Positions 7,946 to 16,987 of a stretch of 64,000 nt of DNA are shown here, piece after piece (position 1 is the stretch's first letter; each line of letters opens with the position of its first letter). The notes beneath the pieces were generated by a model. The model saw only the letters and a program-made list of their open reading frames with translations, did no database searches and was not told where the DNA came from. Source of the DNA: Dyadobacter psychrophilus (lineage in GTDB: Bacteria; Bacteroidota; Bacteroidia; Cytophagales; Spirosomataceae); NCBI RefSeq assembly GCF_900167945.1, contig NZ_FUZA01000009.1, positions 1-64,000 on the forward strand. Reading direction: 5' to 3'. The translations under genes were made by a program, and so were the position numbers.

Positions 7946-9922
7946 TTAGAATTTCCATCTTACAAAAGCTTCCATCGCTTCGTATTCAGCTAATCCAAGC
8001 TCGTCATACAAGTGGGCCGTTGCGCGGTTGCGCTCCTCAGCCCGCTGCCAGAATTCCCTCGAATCTTCTCCCTGGAACACAACGCCGTCCTTTTGAGACT
8101 GGTGTTTGAAAATCCCCTGACGTTTTTTCAAAACCTGATCCGGGCTCATCGGCACTGCCATCTCAATTTCGTAAATATCCCACTCAGCCCATGCACCGCG
8201 GTATAACCATACCCAGCAGTCCTTCATGAAGTTTTTGTGTTTCGAACGCTGTAATGCTGCTTCAATGGCATCCCAGCACACCTTATGCGTTCCGTGCGGA
8301 TCTGCAAAATCACCAGCCGCGTAAATCTGATGTGGTTTTATTTCTTCAATCAGATTTTCAACGATTTTAATATCTTCTTCCCCGATCGGCTTTTTTTGAA
8401 CGGTTCCGGTTTCGTAAAAAGGCATGTTCAGGAAGTGCGCCTGGCTGGTAGGAATGCCCACAAACCGGCAAGTTGCCTTCGCCTCACCCTGACGCAGCAA
8501 TCCTTTTACTTTCCTGATTTCAGGCGTATCAATTTCACTGTCTTTGGTATGTTTCAAAAACTCTTTCGCATCCAGGAACAACTGGTTTGCCTCAGGGCTG
8601 TCGATGCCAAAACCTTTGTTGAAGTCAACAACGAAGTCGATAAAACGCAATGCTTCGTCATCAGCAACGGCAATGTTACCGGAAGTCTGGTAAGCCACAT
8701 GCACTTCATGTCCCTGATCCACCAATCGCTGGAATGTTCCACCCATGGAGATAATGTCATCATCTGGGTGCGGGCTGAAAATCAATACGCGTTTTTTGGA
8801 AGGCTGTGCCCTTTCAGGACGGTGCGTATCATCTGCATTCGGTTTTCCTCCCGGCCATCCTGTAATCGTATGTTGTAATTGATTAAATACATTGATGTTG
8901 ATCTCATAGCCGGAACCATATTGCGCCAGCAAGTCGCTCATACCATTGTCATTGTAATCCTTATCTGTCAGTTTAAGGATAGGCTTGTTCAGCGAGCTCG
9001 ACAAATGGCTGATCGCTTTTTTGATCATTTTATTATCCCAAACTACCGAATCAACCGCCCAAGGCGTCTTAATTCGGGTAAGCTCAGAAGCAGCACTTTC
9101 ATCCACAACGAACGAAACGTCCGGATGCGCCTGTAAATAAGAAGCAGGGTTCAGTTCAGTAACCGGCCCTTCCACAGCACCGCGGATAACCGAAGCTTTT
9201 CTTTCTCCCCAAGCCAGGAGCACAATGCGGCGCGCGTTCAAGATAGGCGCAACACCTAATGTTATGGCTTTACGAGGCACATTATGTAGTCCGCCAAACT
9301 CCATCCCGGCCGCAACACGCGTAGAATGATCGAGTGTGATGAGCCTTGTACGGGAGTTGATCAGCGATCCTGGTTCGTTAAAACCAATGTGACCATTTCC
9401 CCCAATCCCCAAAAGCTGGAAATCCAGGCCGCCCACTGCGTTTATTTTATTTTCGTAGGATGTGCAGTAGTCGCGCAGTAATGCAGGAGGAACGGTGCCG
9501 TCAGGGAGGAAATAATTCTCCTTAGCAATATCCACATGGTCGAACAACTGCTCTTTCATAAACCGGTGATAGCTGTAAATCGAATCCGGCTCCATTTGGT
9601 AATACTCATCCAGGTTGAATGAAATTACATTTTTGAAACTCAAAGCTTCCTCCTTATGCATGCGCACAAGAATCGCATAAACCGTTTTTGGTGAAGATCC
9701 AGTCGCTAAGCCCAACACACATTTCTTACCCTCTTTCTGCTTTTGGCGGATCAAATCGGCGATTTCCCTTGCAACCGCATTGGAAGCTTCCTTGGAATCG
9801 GCGAAAATTTGAGTTGGTATTTTTTCGTAAGTGATTGGCTGGCCAATCGTTCCGGGCGTACCTTTCCCGTTGTTGGAAGCTTGCATCAAAATTGTTTGTG
9901 GATTCACCGTTTGCTGGCTCAT
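7946..9922 (-). CDS. nagB: glucosamine-6-phosphate deaminase fused to a PIG-L/LmbE deacetylase domain
   Basis: The N-terminal domain (about residues 25-290) is a GlcN6P deaminase/isomerase, converting glucosamine 6-phosphate to fructose 6-phosphate plus ammonia. Visible are LGLATGSSPKTVYAIL, the SFNLDEYY motif and LLGIGGNGHIGFNEPG. From about residue 375 a PIG-L/LmbE-like domain starts with FSPHPDDDIISMGGTFQRL, the zinc-binding HPDD motif, with a later DPHGTHKVCW histidine motif. At 658 aa it is more than twice the length of single-domain NagB (about 260 aa). This fusion is known from Bacteroidota; the deacetylase substrate is not evident. A TATTTTTG -7 element lies at 9983-9990 (minus). Confidence 0.93.
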   Translation of the reverse strand: MSQQTVNPQTILMQASNNGKGTPGTIGQPITYEKIPTQIFADSKEASNAVAREIADLIRQKQKEGKKCVLGLATGSSPKTVYAILVRMHKEEALSFKNVISFNLDEYYQMEPDSIYSYHRFMKEQLFDHVDIAKENYFLPDGTVPPALLRDYCTSYENKINAVGGLDFQLLGIGGNGHIGFNEPGSLINSRTRLITLDHSTRVAAGMEFGGLHNVPRKAITLGVAPILNARRIVLLAWGERKASVIRGAVEGPVTELNPASYLQAHPDVSFVVDESAASELTRIKTPWAVDSVVWDNKMIKKAISHLSSSLNKPILKLTDKDYNDNGMSDLLAQYGSGYEININVFNQLQHTITGWPGGKPNADDTHRPERAQPSKKRVLIFSPHPDDDIISMGGTFQRLVDQGHEVHVAYQTSGNIAVADDEALRFIDFVVDFNKGFGIDSPEANQLFLDAKEFLKHTKDSEIDTPEIRKVKGLLRQGEAKATCRFVGIPTSQAHFLNMPFYETGTVQKKPIGEEDIKIVENLIEEIKPHQIYAAGDFADPHGTHKVCWDAIEAALQRSKHKNFMKDCWVWLYRGAWAEWDIYEIEMAVPMSPDQVLKKRQGIFKHQSQKDGVVFQGEDSREFWQRAEERNRATAHLYDELGLAEYEAMEAFVRWKF

Positions 9923-9982
9923 ATTGCTGCTTGAATTGTTTTATAAGAGTTTATGAATAGTTCAGGGGTAGGATAACATCGA

Positions 9983-9990
9983 CAAAAATA
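9983..9990 (-). promoter_or_regulatory. -7 promoter element (TATTTTTG) upstream of nagB fusion
   Basis: This TAnnTTTG match on the minus strand lies about 60 bases upstream of the start. No clear -33 partner is seen. Confidence 0.4.
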
Positions 9991-10150
9991 CAACTCAAAA
10001 CGAATATTATTAAAAAAATTTAAAAATAACTTTCATCAAAAATATACTCGTATTAAACGAATTTGGGCCACTTAGCCGATTTCGCCTTACCCCTTCTCAA
10101 CCAATTAGGAGAAAGTGCGCTCGATTTTTTCATTCCAAAATAATTGATTG

Positions 10151-10158
10151 TATTTTTG
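10151..10158 (+). promoter_or_regulatory. -7 promoter element (TATTTTTG) upstream of glyA
   Basis: TATTTTTG matches the Bacteroidota -7 consensus and lies 45 bases before the glyA ATG. The -33 region is T-rich (about 10125-10130) but has no exact TTTG. Confidence 0.45.
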
Positions 10159-10202
10159 TATCTCAATCTACAAAACATCACACCATTTTCCCTATACTAT
10201 CC

Positions 10203-11507
10203 ATGTCTACTCTCACAAGCGTTGAACGTGATACCACCATTTTTGATCTGATTAATAGAGAAAAACACCGTCAGGAGTCTGGCATTGAACTGATCGCGTC
10301 CGAAAATTTCACGTCCAGACAGGTTATGGAGGCGGCTGGAAGCGTGTTGACAAATAAATATGCAGAAGGATTGCCAGGTAAGCGTTACTATGGCGGCTGT
10401 GAAGTTGTAGATGAAATAGAACAAATTGCAATCGACCGTTTGAAAGAGCTTTTCGGAGCAACCTGGGCAAACGTTCAACCACATTCTGGTGCACAGGCCA
10501 ATACTGCTGTATTCTTGGCTTGCCTAAATCCTGGCGATAAAATTATGGGTTTCAATCTGGCGCATGGTGGTCACTTGACACACGGTTCGCCGGTTAACAT
10601 TTCAGGAAAATATTTTCAGCCTATATTTTACGGAGTAGAAGCAGAAACAGGATTGATAGATTGGGATAAGGTTGAGGAAACGGCTGTCAGAGAGCGTCCG
10701 AAACTTTTGATCTGTGGTGCTTCGGCTTACAGCCGTGACTGGGATTACGAGCGTCTGCGCGCAATCGCTGACCAAGTTGGCGCATTGTTAATGGCTGACA
10801 TTGCGCATCCCGCAGGCCTTATTGCCAAAGGGTTGCTGAATGATCCGTTCGATCATTGCCATATTGTAACGACTACAACGCATAAAACCCTTCGCGGGCC
10901 TCGCGGTGGTGTGATCATGATGCGTAACGATTTTGAAAATCCGTTTGGCATTAAAACACAAAAAGGTCAGCTGCGTACAATGTCGTCTCTTCTGGATTCA
11001 GGTGTGTTCCCTGGAACACAGGGTGGGCCATTGGAGCACATTATTGCTGCCAAAGCGATTGCATTTGGTGAAGCATTGAGCGAAGGTTACTATAATTATG
11101 CAGTTCAGGTGAAAAAGAATGCGCAGGCAATGGCCAAAGCATTTGTAGATAAAGGTTATGGCATTATTTCGGGAGGAACGGATAACCATTTGATGCTCAT
11201 CGACCTTCGTACAAAAAATGGTCAGAATCCAGGCTTAACTGGTAAATTGGCAGAAAATACATTAATTAAGGCAGACATTACGATCAATAAGAACATGGTG
11301 CCTTTTGATGACAAATCGCCCATGATCACTTCGGGGATCCGTGTTGGAACCGCTGCTGTTACTACTCGCGGAATGGTGGAATCTGATATGGAACGTATTG
11401 TGGATTTCATTGATACTGTGCTTGTTAACCATGATCAGGACGCAAAGATCGCAGGGGTTAAAGCTGAGATCAACAACTGGATGAAGCAATATCCTTTATA
11501 TATCTGA
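10203..11507 (+). CDS. glyA: serine hydroxymethyltransferase
   Basis: This PLP enzyme interconverts serine plus tetrahydrofolate with glycine plus 5,10-methylene-THF and is the main source of one-carbon units. The protein opens with the family signature IELIASENFTSRQVMEAAGS, has NKYAEGLPGKRYYGGCE (about residue 50) and NVQPHSGAQANTAVF, and carries the PLP-binding lysine in TTTHKTLRGPRGG (about residue 229). Its 434-aa length is close to the family norm of 415-430. It is monocistronic, with its own terminator. Confidence 0.98.
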   Translation: MSTLTSVERDTTIFDLINREKHRQESGIELIASENFTSRQVMEAAGSVLTNKYAEGLPGKRYYGGCEVVDEIEQIAIDRLKELFGATWANVQPHSGAQANTAVFLACLNPGDKIMGFNLAHGGHLTHGSPVNISGKYFQPIFYGVEAETGLIDWDKVEETAVRERPKLLICGASAYSRDWDYERLRAIADQVGALLMADIAHPAGLIAKGLLNDPFDHCHIVTTTTHKTLRGPRGGVIMMRNDFENPFGIKTQKGQLRTMSSLLDSGVFPGTQGGPLEHIIAAKAIAFGEALSEGYYNYAVQVKKNAQAMAKAFVDKGYGIISGGTDNHLMLIDLRTKNGQNPGLTGKLAENTLIKADITINKNMVPFDDKSPMITSGIRVGTAAVTTRGMVESDMERIVDFIDTVLVNHDQDAKIAGVKAEINNWMKQYPLYI

Positions 11508-11528
11508 TATTAAGTTTTGCAAATAGCG

Positions 11529-11563
11529 GCAGCGCATCGGTTATCCGGTGCGCTGTTTTTTTT
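11529..11563 (+). terminator. terminator of glyA
   Basis: The stem CAGCGCATCGG-TTAT-CCGGTGCGCTG (one G-U pair) is followed by eight T residues, about 20 bases after the glyA stop. Confidence 0.88.
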
Positions 11564-11608
11564 GTTTATTCCGGTATTTTTTAGCAATAAAATTTCGTTT
11601 ACTTTTCA

Positions 11609-11616
11609 TAACTTTG
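11609..11616 (+). promoter_or_regulatory. -7 promoter element (TAACTTTG) upstream of the TPR gene
   Basis: TAACTTTG fits TAnnTTTG and lies 24 bases before the ATG at 11641. It also argues against an upstream start for that gene, because a start at 11548 would precede the promoter. Confidence 0.55.
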
Positions 11617-11640
11617 CACTCCAAAATCGAATTAATTGAT

Positions 11641-12342
11641 ATGAGCAAGAAAAACACGGACGAATCCGGGCTTGAAATTATTGAAACTCCGGAAGCATTA
11701 GCTGGCCAGATCAATAAAGCGGAGGTTTTTTTTATTAAGAATCGCAAGATAGTATTGGGTATAGGAGGCGCAATTATTCTAGCAGTAGCCGCTTTTGCCG
11801 GATATCGCTTTTACATTGACGGGCAAGAGGGAACCGCCCAGGATGCACTTGCAAGTGTCGTTTACGATTTTGAAGCTGATTCATTACAGAAAGCATTAAA
11901 CGGAAGCGGCGGTAACGAAGGACTGTTATCCATTGCGGATTCATATAAAGGTACAGACGCTAGCAATCTGGCAAACTTTTACGCCGGCGTTGCATTATTG
12001 AAGCAGGGAAAATATGATGATGCGATCAGCCATCTGCAATCATTCAATTCGTCCGATCTTTTGATCCACGCACGGGCACAATCTTTGATCGGCGACGCAT
12101 ATCTCGAAAAAAACCAACCTGCTGAGGCAATTTCTTTTTACAAAAAGGCTGCGGATTATGAGAAAAACGAGTACTTCACGCCAGTTTACTTAATGAAATT
12201 AGCTATCGCACAAGAAAAAGCAAACCAACCTGCTGACGCAGTTTCCACATATAAACGTGTTATCGACGAGTTTCCTCTTTCCTCGGAAGTGGTAAACGCG
12301 AAGAAATACATGGGTGTTTTAGAGGGACAGGTCGGCAAATAA
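11641..12342 (+). CDS. membrane-anchored tetratricopeptide repeat protein (YfgM/AncM-like)
   Basis: The 233-aa product has a charged N-terminal region, one membrane segment (IVLGIGGAIILAVAAFAGYRF, about residues 38-58) and a periplasmic C-terminal part with TPR-type helices. Repeats are visible at NFYAGVALLKQGKYDDAISHL, RAQSLIGDAYLEKNQPAEAI and KLAIAQEKANQPADAVSTY. This layout matches YfgM, a chaperone-associated periplasmic TPR protein, but the specific function here is inferred. I chose the ATG at 11641 because a -7 element lies just upstream and the extended N-terminus has no features. A terminator and then ribH follow. Confidence 0.85.
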   Translation: MSKKNTDESGLEIIETPEALAGQINKAEVFFIKNRKIVLGIGGAIILAVAAFAGYRFYIDGQEGTAQDALASVVYDFEADSLQKALNGSGGNEGLLSIADSYKGTDASNLANFYAGVALLKQGKYDDAISHLQSFNSSDLLIHARAQSLIGDAYLEKNQPAEAISFYKKAADYEKNEYFTPVYLMKLAIAQEKANQPADAVSTYKRVIDEFPLSSEVVNAKKYMGVLEGQVGK

Positions 12343-12364
12343 TGGTTAACCATTACTGTTTCTG

Positions 12365-12402
12365 AAAAGGATAAAGCCGACAAAGGTTTTATCCTTTTTT
12401 AT
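12365..12402 (+). terminator. terminator after the TPR gene
   Basis: AAAGGATAAA and TTTATCCTTT form a 10-bp stem around GCCGACAAAGGT, followed by a T tract. It separates the TPR gene from ribH. Confidence 0.75.
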
Positions 12403-12444
12403 TGCCTAATCAATCATTTGTATCCAATAATCCTCTGATCAATT

Positions 12445-12960
12445 ATGTCAAGTGCTGATAAAAATTTAAGTGTTTTCAATACGGAAGGTTTGCCGGACAT
12501 CAGTTCAAAAAAGTTTGGGATCCTGGTAGCCGAATGGAATAGTGAAGTCACAGAAAAACTTTTCGAAGGAGCTTACCAAACATTACTAACCTATGGCGCT
12601 GACCCTGAGAACATTGAAAGAGGAAATGTACCAGGCAGTTTTGAGCTGACATTAGGCGCACAATGGTTTGCCGAACGACGCGACATTGATGCAGTAATCG
12701 CATTAGGCGTGGTAATTCAAGGTGAAACCAAGCATAATGATTATATAAATCACGCTGTGGCACAAGGTGTTACCAATGTAAGTTTAAAAACGGGCAAACC
12801 CGTAATCTTCGGTGTGCTTACGCCCAACACGATGGAACAAGCACTGGACCGAGCAGGTGGCGTTCACGGAAACAAAGGTGACGAAGCCGCGATGACCGCC
12901 ATTAAAATGCTGGGTCTATGGCACCAAATCGCCGTAGCCCAAACCGGATCATCATTTTAA
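12445..12960 (+). CDS. ribH: 6,7-dimethyl-8-ribityllumazine synthase
   Basis: RibH makes the lumazine precursor of riboflavin from 5-amino-6-ribitylamino-uracil and 3,4-dihydroxy-2-butanone 4-phosphate, as a large multimeric shell in the cytoplasm. The protein shows the family pattern FGILVAEWNSEVTEKL, the central VPGSFELTLGAQWF, DAVIALGVVIQGETKHNDYI and the late FGVLTPNTMEQALDRAGG. The 171-aa length is slightly above the usual 155. Other riboflavin genes are not in this window. Confidence 0.97.
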   Translation: MSSADKNLSVFNTEGLPDISSKKFGILVAEWNSEVTEKLFEGAYQTLLTYGADPENIERGNVPGSFELTLGAQWFAERRDIDAVIALGVVIQGETKHNDYINHAVAQGVTNVSLKTGKPVIFGVLTPNTMEQALDRAGGVHGNKGDEAAMTAIKMLGLWHQIAVAQTGSSF

Positions 12961-13003
12961 CATTGACTCACTCATTCAAAATTCATTCATTCACTCATTC
13001 AAT
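12961..13003. repeat. ATTCA/TCAT-type simple repeat between ribH and lysC
   Basis: The whole 43-base spacer consists of TCATTCA-like units (for example CATTCATTCACTCATTCAAT). A similar AT-rich tetranucleotide tract lies in the 23S-5S spacer at 421-478. Repeat slippage could change the spacing before lysC. Confidence 0.6.
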
Positions 13004-14362
13004 ATGCAAGTCTGGAAATTTGGCGGGACTTCGGTGGGAAAACCGGAACGCATGCATTCAATCCGCGAACTTCTTAACGGCGATCCTAATCGCAAAATCG
13101 TTGTTTTGTCCGCGCTATCTGGCTCAACTAACGCGCTCATTGCTATCGGCGAAGCTGCAAAAGCTTACGATGATGCAAAGGCGAATTCGCTTACAGAAGA
13201 TTTGAAAGCACATTATATGCTCTTTATTAAGGAGTTATATGCTACCACAGAAGGATTTGAGGAGGGTAAGAACATTGTTGACACCGAATTTGGCTTTATC
13301 AAATCGCTGATTGGTATTAAGCCTTTTACGATTAAGCAGGAGAAGGAATTGGTTGCCGAGGGAGAAATCCTAAGCACCAAAATGTTTCAGGCATATCTGG
13401 AAGAGAAAGGCGAAAGCTCTGTGTTGCTTCCCGCACTCGATTTCATGCGGATTGATGCAGACGGAGAGCCCGAGCTTGCAACGATTGAAGACAAGTTGGT
13501 TACGATTTTGAACCAATATACAGACAAGCAAACGATCATTACGCAGGGTTTCATTTGCAGAAATCCACGCGAAGAGGTTGACAACTTAAAAAGAGGTGGA
13601 TCAGATTATACAGCTTCGCTAATCGGTGGTGCTATTCGTGCGGATGAAATCCAGATATGGACAGACATTGACGGAATGCATAACAACGACCCGCGTATTG
13701 TAAAAAGAACTTTTCCGATTCGTGAGCTGACATTTGAAGAGGCAGCAGAACTTGCGTATTTCGGTGCCAAAATTTTGCACCCGAGCACGATCACGCCAGC
13801 CAAACTTCGTGGCGTGCCTGTAAGATTAAAAAACACAATGCAACCCGAAGCTCCGGGCACATTGATCGCGAACCAGACTTCGGACCGCGATATCAAAGCG
13901 ATCGCCGCAAAGGACAACATTACCGCGATTTACATACATTCAACCCGTATGCTGAATGCTTACGGCTTCCTTCGTAGGGTGTTTGAAATTTTTGAAAAAT
14001 ATAAAACACCGGTCGATATGATCACAACTTCCGAGGTCTCGGTTTCTGTGACGATTGACAACTCCGAGAACTTGGAACAGATCAGTGCCGAGTTGCGTGA
14101 ATTTGCTGATTTGGAAGAGCATGACCGTGATCAGAACATCATTTGCATCGTGGGGAATTTCAGTGCTGATAAAGAAGGAATTGCATTAAAAGTCCTTGAT
14201 GCGATGAAAAATATCCCTATACGAATGATTTCGTATGGTGCATCAGAACATAACTTATCGCTGCTCATTCATTCAAAATATAAGGCTGAGGCATTGAATG
14301 TGCTGAATGAGCGCCTGTTTTATTACGAAGATGCAATGAAAGACATTTTTACAGCTCCATAA
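13004..14362 (+). CDS. lysC: aspartate kinase (monofunctional)
   Basis: Aspartokinase phosphorylates aspartate, the first step to lysine, threonine, methionine and diaminopimelate. The protein starts with the amino-acid kinase signature VWKFGGTSVGKPERM, has GFICRNPREEVDNLKRGGSDYTASL (about residue 185) and WTDIDGMHNNDPRIV (about 215), and ends in a regulatory region with ACT-type folds from about residue 300, including PVDMITTSEVSVSVTID. At 452 aa it lacks the homoserine dehydrogenase domain of bifunctional ThrA/MetL types. serS follows after one base, so the two genes are probably cotranscribed. Confidence 0.96.
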   Translation: MQVWKFGGTSVGKPERMHSIRELLNGDPNRKIVVLSALSGSTNALIAIGEAAKAYDDAKANSLTEDLKAHYMLFIKELYATTEGFEEGKNIVDTEFGFIKSLIGIKPFTIKQEKELVAEGEILSTKMFQAYLEEKGESSVLLPALDFMRIDADGEPELATIEDKLVTILNQYTDKQTIITQGFICRNPREEVDNLKRGGSDYTASLIGGAIRADEIQIWTDIDGMHNNDPRIVKRTFPIRELTFEEAAELAYFGAKILHPSTITPAKLRGVPVRLKNTMQPEAPGTLIANQTSDRDIKAIAAKDNITAIYIHSTRMLNAYGFLRRVFEIFEKYKTPVDMITTSEVSVSVTIDNSENLEQISAELREFADLEEHDRDQNIICIVGNFSADKEGIALKVLDAMKNIPIRMISYGASEHNLSLLIHSKYKAEALNVLNERLFYYEDAMKDIFTAP

Positions 14363-14363
14363 T

Positions 14364-15656
14364 ATGTTACAAACGAATTTTATCCGCGAGAACAGAGATT
14401 TTACAATCGCCGGATTGACAAAGAAGCATTTCAAGGATGCAGCGGAAGTTGTAGATCAGATTATTGAGCTTGACAAGAAGCGCAGACAGTTACAACAAGA
14501 CCTGGACGAAACCTTAGCCGAATCTAATGCGAAAGCCAGGGAAATTGGTGGATTAATGAAAGCCGGAGCGACAGCAGAAGCTGAGGCGGCCAAAGCGGAA
14601 ACGGCCGTGTTAAAAGAGCGTTCTAAATCACTTGATGAGGCACACAAGGACATTGAAGCCAAACTTCTTCAAGAGCTCGTTAAGCTACCTAATTTGCCGC
14701 ATGAAAGCGTTCCGGAAGGAAGGACGGCAGAGGATAATGTAAATGTGCTGGAATCCGGAGAAAAACCCGTTTTGCCAAAAGGCGCTTTGCCTCATTGGGA
14801 ATTGATTGAAAGGCTTGGTAAAAACCAGGCACCTATCATTGATTTCAAATTGGGTAATAAGATTTCCGGTGCTGGATTTCCAGTTTATAAAGGAAAAGCA
14901 GCCAGGCTTCAAAGGGCCATGATCGCGTTTTTCCTGGACGAAGCGGGAAAAGCGGGTTATACTGAGGTGCAGCCTCCGATCGTCGTCAATGCTGATTCCG
15001 GGTTTGCTACGGGGCAGTTGCCAGACAAAGAAGGCCAAATGTATCACGACGCGCAGGACGACCTTTATTTGATTCCAACTGCGGAAGTCCCGGTTACCAA
15101 TTTGTATCGGGATGTCATTGTTGCTGAAAGCGAATTGCCCGTAAAGAATGTGGCCTATACACCATGTTTCAGACGCGAGGCAGGCAGCTGGGGTGCACAC
15201 GTGCGCGGGCTGAACAGGTTGCACCAGTTTGATAAAGTGGAAATTGTGCAGATCAACAAGGCCGAGGACTCTTACAAGGCTTTGGATGAAATGGTCGAAC
15301 ACGTGAAAAGCCTGCTTGGAAAACTGGAACTTCCTTACCGCATTCTACGCCTTTGCGGAGGTGATATGGGCTTTACATCGGCCCTGACTTACGATTTCGA
15401 AGTCTGGTCAGCAGGGCAAGAGCGCTGGCTGGAATGCAGCTCGGTTTCGAATTTTGAAACTTACCAAGCGAATAGATTGAAATTGAGATACAAAACAGCG
15501 GATAAGAAAACGCAGTTGCTGCATACATTGAACGGCTCAGCGCTTGCTTTGCCTCGCATTGTGGCAGCATTGCTGGAAAACAATCAGCAAGCGGATGGAA
15601 CCGTTAAAGTGCCAGCAGTGCTGGTTCCTTATTGTGGATTTGATACAATAGAATAA
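14364..15656 (+). CDS. serS: serine--tRNA ligase
   Basis: SerRS charges tRNA-Ser. The N-terminal arm (residues 25-105) is a long coiled coil rich in Glu, Lys and Ala. The catalytic class II domain shows motif 2 in YTPCFRREAGSWG (about residue 268) and the class II motif 3 ending with NGSALALPRIVAALLENNQ (about 395). The 430-aa length is typical. It sits one base after lysC and ends at a strong terminator facing the convergent membrane genes. Confidence 0.98.
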   Translation: MLQTNFIRENRDFTIAGLTKKHFKDAAEVVDQIIELDKKRRQLQQDLDETLAESNAKAREIGGLMKAGATAEAEAAKAETAVLKERSKSLDEAHKDIEAKLLQELVKLPNLPHESVPEGRTAEDNVNVLESGEKPVLPKGALPHWELIERLGKNQAPIIDFKLGNKISGAGFPVYKGKAARLQRAMIAFFLDEAGKAGYTEVQPPIVVNADSGFATGQLPDKEGQMYHDAQDDLYLIPTAEVPVTNLYRDVIVAESELPVKNVAYTPCFRREAGSWGAHVRGLNRLHQFDKVEIVQINKAEDSYKALDEMVEHVKSLLGKLELPYRILRLCGGDMGFTSALTYDFEVWSAGQERWLECSSVSNFETYQANRLKLRYKTADKKTQLLHTLNGSALALPRIVAALLENNQQADGTVKVPAVLVPYCGFDTIE

Positions 15657-15679
15657 GGGATACAGGTCTCTTAAAATAC

Positions 15680-15713
15680 AAAATGCCCTCGCTACGAACG
15701 AGGGCATTTTTTT
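15680..15713. terminator. bidirectional terminator between serS and a convergent membrane gene
   Basis: AAATGCCCTCG and CGAGGGCATTT form a perfect 11-bp stem with the loop CTACGAA, followed by a run of T on the plus strand and of A on the other side. Confidence 0.88.
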
Positions 15714-15730
15714 ATGATTTCGATCGAATT

Positions 15731-16987
15731 TTATGATTTGGAATACAATGTTGCATCCTTTTTCGGAAACGCCAGCCAAATGAAGTAGCCTGTCAATATC
15801 ACAATTGAAACTTGCATGGCATAATCCACAAACAATTCGAGCGAAGCAAATGTATCAAACGGCGTCATATAACAAGGCATTCCAAGTCGCCACCAGTAGG
15901 AAGGATGAATTACGCACAACACATTAAATATCAACAGCAATGTGACCTGAACATTGTTTTTCCAGTCAATTACATAAAACACAAGAGGGATCAGGAACAG
16001 GAAAATATAATTGCTGTATGCGCTTTGCTGCACGATCATCATGGTGGCGTAAAGGACAATCCATACACGGGACAACATGACCCTGTAATCGGCTTTTTGA
16101 AGCCTTAATGCTGCCAAGCAAGCCAGTCCCACAGAGATTACCAGTCCAATCCAGTTCCAGAACTTTTCACCCACGCCTATGTGGTTGAAAAACCAGGGAT
16201 TAATGATGGACGGAATGTTTGGCGCCCGCAAAGTTTTAGCCTCATCAAGCGGTTGTGTGAATTCCCAGCCGACCAATGGATAAAGGACCGCAAGCGAAAT
16301 AATGCCCACAATAACCATTGGAATCACCAACCTTAATTTATGTTTTTCGAGTAGGAATAAAGGCACAAGAATCAAAATGAAAATGGCTTTGGTCATCAGC
16401 AATCCCAGCGCCAAAATCAAGGCATACCATTCAACACGCAATGTCCGCTCGCGCACGAGATAGGCCAGGATCACAAAAAGCCACATCCAAACGTCTTCCT
16501 GCGCACCAACAATGCAGAGAACCAATCCGCCCGGCAAAAGAAAATACAGCAGTGCCTTGAAAAGGAATATTCCCCGGGATTGAAATGGGCGAAAGAAATG
16601 ATAAGACAGCCATAATGCAACGCCATCCATGATCGCCATGGTGAGGACGATCATTTTGGGATTATACCAGAGCTTCAAAAATGCGCCTAAAAAATATGGG
16701 TAAAGCGGAGAATAGGGCGACCAGAAATCGCGGTAGACAACCTGTCCCAGCGAAGCCTTGCTGCCTTCATCCCAAAAACCGTTAACGTCAGATGTAGGTT
16801 CTAAACCGGCTAGTAAGTAAATCAGAACAAAAGGAGCGAGCCGAAATAATGCCCAGCCTATGGCCAACAACGCATTAACAGGCTTATTTTCAAGCCAGGT
16901 CGTTAATGTCTCCTTTTTGAAAAGAACAATTCCAGCAAGTAAGATACAAATCAGGCTGATGCCCAGTTTTGCCAGGACTATGCTCAT
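15731..16987 (-). CDS. polytopic membrane protein, GT-C glycosyltransferase-like (418 aa)
   Basis: The product has about eleven hydrophobic segments and no soluble domain. A conserved block VVYRDFWSPYSPLYPYFLG (about residue 82) follows a first periplasmic loop containing NGFWDEGSKAS, reminiscent of the acidic loop and YRDFxxxYPP block of GT-C mannosyltransferase-like proteins. It is a diverged paralogue of the neighbouring upstream gene, which has VYRDFWSYHAPLYAYII in the same place. The start ATG overlaps the stop of that gene by four bases (ATGA), indicating translational coupling. Catalytic activity is inferred from this resemblance only. Confidence 0.7.
   Translation of the reverse strand: MSIVLAKLGISLICILLAGIVLFKKETLTTWLENKPVNALLAIGWALFRLAPFVLIYLLAGLEPTSDVNGFWDEGSKASLGQVVYRDFWSPYSPLYPYFLGAFLKLWYNPKMIVLTMAIMDGVALWLSYHFFRPFQSRGIFLFKALLYFLLPGGLVLCIVGAQEDVWMWLFVILAYLVRERTLRVEWYALILALGLLMTKAIFILILVPLFLLEKHKLRLVIPMVIVGIISLAVLYPLVGWEFTQPLDEAKTLRAPNIPSIINPWFFNHIGVGEKFWNWIGLVISVGLACLAALRLQKADYRVMLSRVWIVLYATMMIVQQSAYSNYIFLFLIPLVFYVIDWKNNVQVTLLLIFNVLCVIHPSYWWRLGMPCYMTPFDTFASLELFVDYAMQVSIVILTGYFIWLAFPKKDATLYSKS

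Noticed and set aside
8285..8878. 197-codon plus-strand frame inside the nagB fusion
   Set aside because: It is antisense to a well-supported enzyme and has no motif or promoter.
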